Part shown: positions 5,547 through 10,855 of the stretch, in pieces | Numbering within the stretch: the stretch's first letter is position 1 | Layout of the letters: each line of letters starts with the position of its first letter | Assembly (NCBI GenBank): GCA_050942925.1 | Contig: JBMNOF010000066.1 | Location: 1-10,855 of the forward strand | Direction of reading: 5' to 3' | Source of the DNA: Spyradocola sp050942925 | GTDB taxonomy: Bacteria; Bacillota; Clostridia; Christensenellales; UBA1750 | Length of the DNA: 10,855 nucleotides | Position numbers and translations under genes: made by a program | Notes under the pieces: model-generated | Seen by the model: only the letters and a program-made list of their open reading frames with translations | Database searches by the model: none | What the model was told of the DNA's origin: nothing

Positions 5547-6311
5547 TTAACAATAGGGGCGAAGGAGCGCGTATGCGGCGCGGGCGTCCGCGGCAAAGTC
5601 GTCGCAGCTGCCCTCGATGCTGACGCGGCCGGCGTAGTCCGCCTTGTGGAGCGCGCGGAAGAAGGCCGCATAGTCCGCCTCCGAACCGTCGTCCTTGCGC
5701 GGATAGGCGCGGCGGACGCGCTCGGCAATGTGCGCGTGCAGGATGCCCCGCTCTACGGCCGTGCAGTCCTCGCCGCCGGCCATCATGTGGTAGAGGTCGG
5801 CCAGCGCGCCGACGTTGGGCAGGGCGACCCGCCCGGCCAGGTACTGCGCCTCGGCGACGTGATGCAGGATGTTGCACTCCTGCGCGCGCAGGGGCTCGAT
5901 GGCGATGGACAGCCCGTAGTCCGCGGCCATCTGCCCGGCCAGGGTCAGGTAGTCGGCAAGATAGGCGTATCCCTGCGCCTGCGCCATGCCCTCGGGCAGG
6001 CGGCGCGCGCCGCCGGAGCCGAAGACCACGACTTGCACGCCCAGCGCCTGCGCGCGGGAGAAGGCCGTGCGCAGGTAGGCGCGCACGCGCTCACCCGTCC
6101 CCTCCGGCGAGCAGAGGGGGTATTCGGCGGGGATCATGCTGTTCATGGCCTCCACCGGTAGGGGAGAAGCCTGCACCGCGGCGTGCAGGTCGGCATAGGC
6201 GGCCTCGCTCATCTGCGCGACCTGCGTCATGTTCAGCTCCAGATAGTCGTAGCCGATCTCCCGCATGACCGGCGCATGGTCGATGGATGTGCAAATTCCC
6301 AGGCGAATCAT
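5547..6311 (-). CDS. Sugar phosphate isomerase/epimerase-like TIM barrel, copy 1
   Basis: A 254-residue protein of the xylose isomerase-like TIM-barrel family (AP endonuclease 2 fold), whose members isomerise or epimerise sugars, keto-inositols or hydroxypyruvate. The expected single-metal site is visible as IAIEPL (E139), ALADLYH (D172), HAHIAE (H194) and SIEGS (E233). The opening MIRLGICTS and YDYLELNM (21-28) are typical. ATG 6311 is chosen because AAGGAGGGA lies just upstream on the minus strand; the frame stays open to 6491 without any family-like sequence. It is separated from the second TIM-barrel gene by an unusual 130-base gap containing two strong hairpins. It resembles copy 2 only in fold, so the two probably act on different intermediates. 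Exact substrate unknown. Confidence 0.87.
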   Translation of the reverse strand: MIRLGICTSIDHAPVMREIGYDYLELNMTQVAQMSEAAYADLHAAVQASPLPVEAMNSMIPAEYPLCSPEGTGERVRAYLRTAFSRAQALGVQVVVFGSGGARRLPEGMAQAQGYAYLADYLTLAGQMAADYGLSIAIEPLRAQECNILHHVAEAQYLAGRVALPNVGALADLYHMMAGGEDCTAVERGILHAHIAERVRRAYPRKDDGSEADYAAFFRALHKADYAGRVSIEGSCDDFAADARAAYALLRPYC

Positions 6312-6362
6312 GGTGGGTCCCTCCTTAGACGTGCAATTTCTGCCTTTCCATTCCGAAAGATC

Positions 6363-6401
6363 CTGGGGGCTGTCCCCAGAGCGCAGGAACGCCGCCTGCG
6401 C
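6363..6401 (-). promoter_or_regulatory. Two back-to-back hairpins in the intercistronic gap
   Basis: The gap 6312-6441 is the only long one in the operon. On either strand GCGCAGG (6381-6387) pairs perfectly with CCTGCGC (6395-6401) around seven bases, and CTGGGG (6363-6368) with CCCCAG (6374-6379) around five. Neither is followed by a T-tract, so full termination is unlikely. An RNA stability or processing element between the two isomerase genes, or a weak attenuator, is possible. Confidence 0.4.
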
Positions 6402-6441
6402 AAATCCTGTGCTGCCCGCGGCGAAAACCGCCAAGGGGCGC

Positions 6442-7281
6442 TTAACGGATCGCGACGCCGGCCGAGCGCGCGATGTCCTGCACGCGGACAACCGCCTCGC
6501 GGTAGGCCGCGTCCCCGGTCAGGTGCTCGATGATCATGGGCATGTCGGGGGAGAGCGCCTCGGCGCGCTCGATGTAGTGCGCGATGTCCAGGCCGCCAAG
6601 GCCCACGGGCACCTCTTCCAACAGGCAGGTCATGCCGTCGTGGAGCTTGGAGTCCTTGAGGTGGCAGCTCCGCACGCCCGCGCCGAGGAGGTCAAAGGCC
6701 TCGTCGATGAACTCGCGGTTGTAGAGGTAGGTCCGGGGGCTGTAGACCCAGTTGGTGATGTCGATGTGCACGGCGAAGGCCTCCCGGTCCACGGCCTTGA
6801 GCAGGTCCAGGTACTGCTGCGGTGTGTCCGGGATCATCCACTGCATGGCCTCCATGCAGTACACGGTCTTCTTGGGCTTTACGCTGTCGATGATCTCGCG
6901 GATGGACTGCACGGTCGCGTCAAAGGCCTCTTGCGTGTAGTTGGCGCGGTGAAAGCCGTCCCAGCGGGCGCCGCCGAACGCCCCGGCGATGTTGACGCAG
7001 CAGCGCGCGCCCAGCTCCTCGGCCAGGCGGAGCTGGCCCTTGCACTTGGCAAGCGCGGCGGCCCGCTGCTCCGGAATCTCGGACAGGGGGTTGCTCCAGG
7101 CGCCGACCTCGGCGATGCACAGGCCCTCGTCGCGGGCGGCGTCGGCGTAGGCCGCGATTTGCGCGTCGCCGGCCGTGTATTCCACGGGGAACACGGCGGC
7201 GGAAAGCTGCAGGGCGCGCAGGTCCTTTGCCCACTGCGCCGGGGTTTCGTGCGGAAGAACGTGGGAAATGCCAAGTCTCAT
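6442..7281 (-). CDS. Sugar phosphate isomerase/epimerase-like TIM barrel, copy 2
   Basis: A 279-residue member of the same xylose isomerase-like TIM-barrel superfamily, but from a different branch than copy 1. Metal ligands read as YCMEAMQW (E144), VHIDITNW (D174), SCHLKDSK (H207) and IIEHL (E252). The HIDITNW and HLKD strings are typical of epimerase-like members that bind Mn or Mg and a keto-sugar. ATG 7281 follows GAGAGGTGAG on the minus strand and begins seven bases after the phosphotransferase-like gene. The frame stays open upstream to 7743 only as a shadow of that gene. Two such enzymes in one operon, divergent from a sugar-type dehydrogenase, suggest successive rearrangements of one carbon skeleton. 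Reaction and substrate cannot be specified. Confidence 0.88.
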   Translation of the reverse strand: MRLGISHVLPHETPAQWAKDLRALQLSAAVFPVEYTAGDAQIAAYADAARDEGLCIAEVGAWSNPLSEIPEQRAAALAKCKGQLRLAEELGARCCVNIAGAFGGARWDGFHRANYTQEAFDATVQSIREIIDSVKPKKTVYCMEAMQWMIPDTPQQYLDLLKAVDREAFAVHIDITNWVYSPRTYLYNREFIDEAFDLLGAGVRSCHLKDSKLHDGMTCLLEEVPVGLGGLDIAHYIERAEALSPDMPMIIEHLTGDAAYREAVVRVQDIARSAGVAIR

Positions 7282-7288
7282 AAGTTGC

Positions 7289-8209
7289 TCACCTCTCTGC
7301 GTGGTTTGCTTCGTCGATGGCCTCCTGGGCGTACCAGTTGGGGATGGAGGCGCCGTAGGCCTCGCCGTACCAGGCGCGCACCTGGCCGGCCTGCTGTTGC
7401 AAGGATTCTGCCGACGCCGGCCGGCCCAGCGGGACGGACCCGGGCAGGGCGGGAATCTGGTCCACCGCCACGTACAAGGCGAGCAGCGGCCAGAAGCCGG
7501 CGGGCGGCTCCCCCTGAAAGTAGGCGCGCAGGAGCGCGCGGGAGAAGGCGGGGGAGCAGGCGACGCTCTCGGGCAGGCAGTGGAACTCCTCCCAGGGGTC
7601 GCCATAGTCCATTCGATCAAAGCCCGTGATCCCGAGGCGGAAGGAGGCGTCCAGCACCATGCTGCAAACGGAATAGCCGCCGTGCTGGAAGGTGGAGGGC
7701 CGGCCGGAGAGCAGCGCGGCGTGGCCCAAGGCGTAGGCGGCAAACTCGTCGCACGCGGGAATGCGCGCCGACCCGGCGCGGTAGGCCTCGATTCGGGCGG
7801 TCATCCGGCGGCCGTACGCTTCGGCCCATTCCGGCGCCAAAGGAGCGGGGACGGTGTGCATCGCCCGCAGGATCTCGCCGGCCTGGCGGCCGATCTCCCG
7901 CTGCTGGGACGTGGGCAGGCTTGGCAGCAGTTCCTGGGCCGGGCGGCCCTCCACCCAGCTGGAGAGCGTGTAGACGCCGCCCTGGCAGTCGCCGAAATCG
8001 AGCGCGCGCGGGATGTTCAAGGCGAGCGGCGCGAGGGCGCGCATGGCGGCATACTCGCGCAGGCGGCGCTCCCGCAGGTCCTCCGGGCTGATGCGCAGCA
8101 AGCACTCGCCGCCGGGGCCGGAGACGTGGAACGTTTCGTCCCCGGGAAGCCCCTCAGGAACGGGGTCGATTTCCGTCCAGAGATCGCTTTGCGGTATGTT
8201 TCGAAACAG
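7289..8209 (-). CDS. APH-family phosphotransferase-like protein, catalytic residues lost
   Basis: About 306 residues matching the aminoglycoside phosphotransferase/choline kinase fold. Landmarks in family order are ALFRNIPQSDLW at the N-terminus, CLLRIS (36-41), VYTLSSWVEGRPAQELLPSL (79-98), the QHG loop (175-177), DYGDPWEEF (201-209), CSPAF (218-222) and FWPLLALYVAVD (239-250). Active relatives carry HGDxxxxN and an IDF motif. Here the loop reads HGGYSVCS, so the catalytic Asp is Gly (178) and the metal-binding Asn is Ser (183), and IDF is replaced by TGF (196 is Gly). The frame is intact and no stop occurs, so it looks like a maintained pseudokinase or a binding protein rather than debris. 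The start is uncertain: CTG 8209 fits the family N-terminus, has AGGGGGGAT upstream and lies about 30 bases after the predicted transcription start. A TTG or GTG farther upstream is an alternative. It is not a likely drug-resistance kinase. Confidence 0.8.
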   Translation of the reverse strand: MFRNIPQSDLWTEIDPVPEGLPGDETFHVSGPGGECLLRISPEDLRERRLREYAAMRALAPLALNIPRALDFGDCQGGVYTLSSWVEGRPAQELLPSLPTSQQREIGRQAGEILRAMHTVPAPLAPEWAEAYGRRMTARIEAYRAGSARIPACDEFAAYALGHAALLSGRPSTFQHGGYSVCSMVLDASFRLGITGFDRMDYGDPWEEFHCLPESVACSPAFSRALLRAYFQGEPPAGFWPLLALYVAVDQIPALPGSVPLGRPASAESLQQQAGQVRAWYGEAYGASIPNWYAQEAIDEANHAER

Positions 8210-8247
8210 GGCCGATCCCCCCTCTTTTTCTCCCAAAATCCTACTTA

Positions 8248-8276
8248 AGTATACACCGCGGCGCACGCTCTGACAA
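8248..8276 (-). promoter_or_regulatory. Sigma-A promoter of the seven-gene operon
   Basis: On the minus strand TTGTCA (8276-8271) and TATACT (8253-8248) are separated by exactly 17 bases. Transcription would start near 8241, leaving a leader of about 30 bases before the proposed CTG start. It diverges from the promoter at 8307-8335. Confidence 0.75.
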
Positions 8277-8279
8277 GAA

Positions 8280-8296
8280 CGCGGAAAAAGTCCGCG
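8280..8296. promoter_or_regulatory. Dyad between the divergent promoters, candidate operator
   Basis: CGCGGA (8280-8285) and TCCGCG (8291-8296) form a perfect six-base inverted repeat around AAAAG. It lies between the two -35 boxes (8271-8276 and 8307-8312), so one bound regulator could control both directions. The repressor or activator gene is not in the window. Confidence 0.45.
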
Positions 8297-8306
8297 CGCT
8301 TGCCTA

Positions 8307-8335
8307 TTGACGCGGCGGCAAGGAAATTCTATACT
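8307..8335 (+). promoter_or_regulatory. Sigma-A promoter of the dehydrogenase-lactonase unit
   Basis: TTGACG (8307-8312) and TATACT (8330-8335) are separated by exactly 17 bases; transcription should start near 8342. The leader of about 55 bases contains ACAGA three times (8346, 8360, 8371), which may be a further regulatory repeat. Confidence 0.75.
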
Positions 8336-8396
8336 CTTTTTGGATACAGAGCAATTTGTACAGAGAACGCACAGAACAAGAGGGGGTTGACAAACG

Positions 8397-9428
8397 ATGA
8401 CCATGCTGGGCTTTGCCGCGCTCAAAGAGGGCGGAACGGCGCTCGTGACGCTGCCCATTCCGGAACCCGCGCCCTATCAGGCGCTGGTGCGGATGCGGGC
8501 CTGCGGCGTGTGCAACGGAACCGATTCCAAGATCATTCACCACACCTTTAAGCTCTTTGACCAATACCCGACGCTGCTCGGGCACGAGGGCGTCGGCCAG
8601 GTGGTGCGCCTGGGCGAAAAGGCCCGCCGCCTGCGCGTGGGGGACCTGGTGCTGCTCCCGTTTGTCGAGGGGGAGCTGGCGGGCTATTCCTCCGGCTGGG
8701 GCGCGTACTGCCAGTACGCCGTGGTCTGGGACCTGAAGTCCATGCTGGAGGACGGCGTCACCCCGCCGGACAGCGCCTATGCCCAGAGCCTGCTGCCGCC
8801 GGACATGGACCCCGTGGACGCGACGATGATCGTCACCTTCCGCGAGGTGATGTCCAGCATCCCGCGCTTCCACATTGAGGCGGGGGAAACCGTCGTGGTC
8901 TACGGCGCGGGACCGGTCGGCCTGTGCTTTGTCAAGTTCCTCAAGCACCTGGGCTGCACCGTGGTTTCCGTGGACATCACGGACGAAAAGGCCGAGCGCG
9001 CCAAGCGCTTTGGCGCGGACTTTGCGATCAACTCCACAAAGACCGACGTTGTCGCCTTTGTGCGGGAGCACTTCCCCGCGGGCGTTTCGTCGGTGGTGGA
9101 CGCCGTGGGCGTCAACGCCCTGCTCAACCAGGCGATGGAGCTCCTGGCGGACCACGGCAAGATCTGCTCCTACGGCATCTCGCCCAAGCTGGAGATGAAC
9201 CTCAACTGGAGCCGCGCGCCCTACAACTGGAGCCTGACCTTTGTGCAGTTCCCGGAAAAGAAGGAGGAGGCCGCCCAGCACGAGGAAGTGATGGAGATGA
9301 TCCGCACCGGCGAGCTCGTGCCCCGGGACTTCATCTCCTTGGTCCTTCCGCTCAACGAGATCAGCGCCGCCTTTGACCTGGTGGAGCAGAAGCGGACGGA
9401 CCTAAAGACCGTGATCGAATTTTCGTAA
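8397..9428 (+). CDS. Zinc-dependent medium-chain alcohol/polyol dehydrogenase
   Basis: A 343-residue member of the medium-chain dehydrogenase/reductase superfamily, which oxidises a secondary alcohol (often a sugar or polyol) to a ketone with NAD(P). The catalytic zinc site is seen as ACGVCNGTDSK (Cys39) and GHEGVG (H63, E64). The structural-zinc cysteine cluster is missing, as in several family branches. The Rossmann motif VVVYGAGPVGL (166-176) is followed by SVDITDEK, whose D193 favours NAD over NADP. ATG 8397 follows AGGGGG at 8381-8386; an in-frame ATG at 8403 is an alternative. It heads a unit transcribed away from the isomerase operon and is followed after 19 bases by the lactonase-like gene. 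It would supply a keto-sugar to the isomerases if the loci form one pathway, but this is an inference from arrangement. Confidence 0.9.
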   Translation: MTMLGFAALKEGGTALVTLPIPEPAPYQALVRMRACGVCNGTDSKIIHHTFKLFDQYPTLLGHEGVGQVVRLGEKARRLRVGDLVLLPFVEGELAGYSSGWGAYCQYAVVWDLKSMLEDGVTPPDSAYAQSLLPPDMDPVDATMIVTFREVMSSIPRFHIEAGETVVVYGAGPVGLCFVKFLKHLGCTVVSVDITDEKAERAKRFGADFAINSTKTDVVAFVREHFPAGVSSVVDAVGVNALLNQAMELLADHGKICSYGISPKLEMNLNWSRAPYNWSLTFVQFPEKKEEAAQHEEVMEMIRTGELVPRDFISLVLPLNEISAAFDLVEQKRTDLKTVIEFS

Positions 9429-9433
9429 GGAAA

Positions 9434-9444
9434 GGGGAATCCCC
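9434..9444 (+). promoter_or_regulatory. Ribosome binding site within a small hairpin
   Basis: GGGG (9434-9437) can pair with CCCC (9441-9444) around AAT. The GGGG is the end of the AAGGAAAGGGG ribosome binding site for the ATG at 9448, so the hairpin could hide part of it. The stem is short, and AAGGA upstream stays free. Confidence 0.3.
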
Positions 9445-9447
9445 ATC

Positions 9448-10431
9448 ATGCAGCAGTCCAAGCTCTTTCAGATCCTTCCCGACTACATCTGCACGCCCGA
9501 CGGCATGGCCATCGACCAGGAGGGCAACCTCGTCCTCTCCTGCCCGAACTTTGCCGACGACAACCTGCCCGGGTGCGTTGTCAAGATCGACAAGCAGGGC
9601 AACGTCCGCAAGTGGTTCGACGTGCCGGTCAACCCCGTGCACGGCCTTGCGCGGACCATGGGCATCGCCTTTGACGACGACTGGAACCTCTACCTCTGCG
9701 ACAACCCCGGCTGGCTCGGCCGGAAGGAGACGGACTTTACCGGCCGCATGCTCAAGATCACCGCGGACGAGAACGGCATCCGCTCCTGGAAGACCATCGC
9801 CTACGGCATGGAGCACCCCAACGGCGTGCGCATCCGCGACGGCTACCTCTACGTCACCCAGAGCAACCTCGTCAAGGTCAAGGACCCGAGCGGCAAGCTC
9901 GTCAGCGCCGTGTACCGCTTTGCCCTGGACGACGAGAACATCTGCGTAACCAACACGCTCGAGGACCCGAACCTCTTTGTGACGTTCCTCACGCAGAACC
10001 CCGACTGCCAGTACGGCGCGGACGGCATCTGCTTTGACGAGGCCGGCAACCTTTACGTCGGCAACTTCGGCGACGGCGCGGTGCACAAGATCACCATCGA
10101 GGGCGGGCGCGCGGTCAAGAACGAGGTCTGGGCCAAGGACCCCGAGCAGCTCACCTCCACCGACGGCATCTGCCAGGGACCGGACGGCTGCTTCTACGTC
10201 GCGGACTTCTCGGCCAACGCCGTGGCGCGCATCTCCAAGGACGGCAAGGTCACCCGCATCGCCCAGAGCCCGGATACCGACGGCCTGCACGGCGAATTGG
10301 ACCAGCCCGGCGAACCCATCGTCTGGGACAACAAGATCGTGGTCTCCTGCTTTGACCTGGTGACCGACCCCGGCAAGGTCAACACCGCCCACGAGATGCC
10401 CGCGACCATGGCGTATCTCGAGCTGGAATAA
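9448..10431 (+). CDS. SMP-30/gluconolactonase-like beta-propeller
   Basis: A 327-residue protein of the SMP-30/gluconolactonase/LRE or NHL-like propeller group; enzymatic members hydrolyse sugar lactones with a bound divalent metal. Propeller blades repeat the pattern DG-hydrophobic-x-D-x-x-GNLY: TPDGMAIDQEGNLVL (16-30), GIAFDDDWNLYLCDN (72-86), GADGICFDEAGNLYVGNFG (190-208) and STDGICQGPDGCFYVADFS (237-255). HPNGV (123-127, N125), N206 and D239 sit where family metal ligands usually fall. No signal peptide is seen, so it should be cytosolic. Nearly all codons end in C or G with strong use of AAC, GAC, ATC and CTC, hinting at high expression. Placed behind the dehydrogenase, it would naturally open a lactone made by oxidation of a cyclic sugar. 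A purely structural or binding role cannot be excluded. Confidence 0.85.
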   Translation: MQQSKLFQILPDYICTPDGMAIDQEGNLVLSCPNFADDNLPGCVVKIDKQGNVRKWFDVPVNPVHGLARTMGIAFDDDWNLYLCDNPGWLGRKETDFTGRMLKITADENGIRSWKTIAYGMEHPNGVRIRDGYLYVTQSNLVKVKDPSGKLVSAVYRFALDDENICVTNTLEDPNLFVTFLTQNPDCQYGADGICFDEAGNLYVGNFGDGAVHKITIEGGRAVKNEVWAKDPEQLTSTDGICQGPDGCFYVADFSANAVARISKDGKVTRIAQSPDTDGLHGELDQPGEPIVWDNKIVVSCFDLVTDPGKVNTAHEMPATMAYLELE

Positions 10432-10499
10432 TCGCCATCTGCAAAAAAGCGGGCGCCCCCGCAGGAGGCGGGAGCGGCCCGAAGAGGAGGGAGCCCTGG

Positions 10500-10817
10500 A
10501 TGCGAAAGTCCCTGCATCGCGTGTGCCTGGCAGGCTTGGCGCTGGCGATCTTGCTGCTCGGCGGCTGCTCGGCCGGGCCGAGCGCGGAGAGCCGGGCGCT
10601 GGCAGAACGCGTCTTCTGCGAGGAGGGGCCGTATGCGCTCCTGTTCGCCTATTCGACGGAGGCGCAGGGCGCAGAAGCGCTGGCGCGGGAGAGCGAGGAC
10701 TTTGCCGCCCTCCTCACGCGCGAGGACGCGGAGGCGGCGCTCCTCGTTGTCGCCGCGGAGTCGGACGACGCGCTCGTCCGGCGCGCGGTGCGCATCGCGC
10801 TGGACGCCCTTCCCTGA
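10500..10817 (+). CDS. Small lipoprotein of unknown function
   Basis: A 105-residue protein with a lipoprotein signal: basic start MRKSLHR, hydrophobic core LAGLALAILLL and lipobox LLGGC with the acylated Cys at residue 24. The mature part is about 80 residues, rich in Ala, Glu and Leu, and probably helical; PYALLFAYSTEAQGAEAL and AALLVVAAESDDALVRRAVRIAL resemble amphipathic helices. It should be anchored on the outer face of the membrane. ATG 10500 follows GAGGAGGGAG at about eight bases. It lies 68 bases after the propeller gene with no obvious terminator between; a GCGGG/CCCGC hairpin near 10449-10462 has no T-tract. It may be cotranscribed or a separate gene. I do not recognise the family. 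Confidence 0.75.
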   Translation: MRKSLHRVCLAGLALAILLLGGCSAGPSAESRALAERVFCEEGPYALLFAYSTEAQGAEALARESEDFAALLTREDAEAALLVVAAESDDALVRRAVRIALDALP

Positions 10818-10832
10818 TCCCGAGCCGGCGGG

Positions 10833-10855
10833 GCTGCGGAACGCCTTTCCGCAGC
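10833..10855 (+). terminator. Hairpin at the window edge, probable terminator
   Basis: GCTGCGGAA (10833-10841) pairs perfectly with TTCCGCAGC (10847-10855) around CGCCT, starting 16 bases after the lipoprotein stop. Whether a T-tract follows lies beyond the window, so termination is likely but not shown. Confidence 0.5.

Noticed and set aside
4538..5623. A 361-codon plus-strand open frame
   Set aside because: It is antisense to the PLP enzyme, which carries the full set of cofactor motifs. No ribosome site or family resemblance was seen.
5547..7281. A C-glycoside deglycosidase system based on the two TIM barrels
   Set aside because: Such systems pair a TIM barrel with a distinct small beta subunit and a Gfo/Idh/MocA oxidoreductase. 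Neither partner is visible here.
7289..8209. An aminoglycoside resistance kinase
   Set aside because: The catalytic Asp and metal-binding residues are replaced, and the gene leads a metabolic operon.
8304..9281. A 325-codon minus-strand frame opposite the dehydrogenase
   Set aside because: It is a shadow of the zinc-dependent dehydrogenase. Its start has no suitable ribosome site and its composition is typical of antisense frames.
9361..10392. A 343-codon minus-strand frame opposite the propeller gene
   Set aside because: It arises from the strong C-ending codon bias of the plus-strand gene. The Val/Asp/His/Leu-rich product resembles no family.
1..10855. CRISPR array, tRNA, rRNA or riboswitch
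   Set aside because: No evenly spaced repeat set, cloverleaf with CCA end, conserved rRNA segment or known riboswitch core was recognised on either strand by reading alone.

Overview
The window looks like the chromosome of a GC-rich member of the Bacillota (Clostridia-like). The promoters fit the sigma-A consensus, purine-rich GGAGG-type ribosome binding sites precede most genes, GTG is used freely as a start codon, terminators are simple hairpins followed by T-tracts, and one small protein carries a lipobox. This placement is inferred from style; there is no rRNA or other marker gene. Most of the window (about 1655 to the end) is strongly GC-rich. Roughly 250-1620 is AT-rich with different codon use and reads as acquired DNA.

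Left part (1-1654). A gene entering from the left probably ends at 27 and is followed by a terminator (40-71). Next comes a degraded second copy (58-227, minus sense) of the 3' end of the FAD oxidoreductase gene found intact at 1683-3068. The AT-rich island then holds a promoter, a set of AAATT/AATTT dyads, a lone IS3-type end, a broken cytidine deaminase gene (467-864), an intact RimJ/RimL-type acetyltransferase gene overlapping it (861-1403) and a terminator (1486-1524). A minus-strand terminator (1613-1650) closes the large operon that reads in from the right.

Middle part (1655-8209, all minus strand). Seven closely spaced genes read from one promoter at 8276-8248. In transcription order they encode a phosphotransferase-fold protein lacking its catalytic residues, two xylose-isomerase-type TIM barrels, a MalY/PatB-type PLP C-S lyase or aminotransferase, a DnaQ-like exonuclease whose start overlaps the preceding stop, a PHP-domain phosphoesterase, and an FAD-dependent oxidoreductase.

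Right part (8307-10855, plus strand). A divergent promoter drives a zinc-dependent medium-chain dehydrogenase and an SMP-30/gluconolactonase-like beta-propeller. These are followed by a small lipoprotein gene and a hairpin at the window edge. A perfect dyad lies exactly between the two divergent promoters and is a natural operator candidate.

Taken together, a dehydrogenase, a lactonase-like propeller, two sugar isomerase/epimerase folds, an FAD oxidoreductase and a PLP enzyme suggest a catabolic pathway for a sugar- or polyol-like compound, possibly one with nitrogen or sulfur. I cannot name the substrate. No transporter or transcription regulator is visible, so the locus may continue outside the window.
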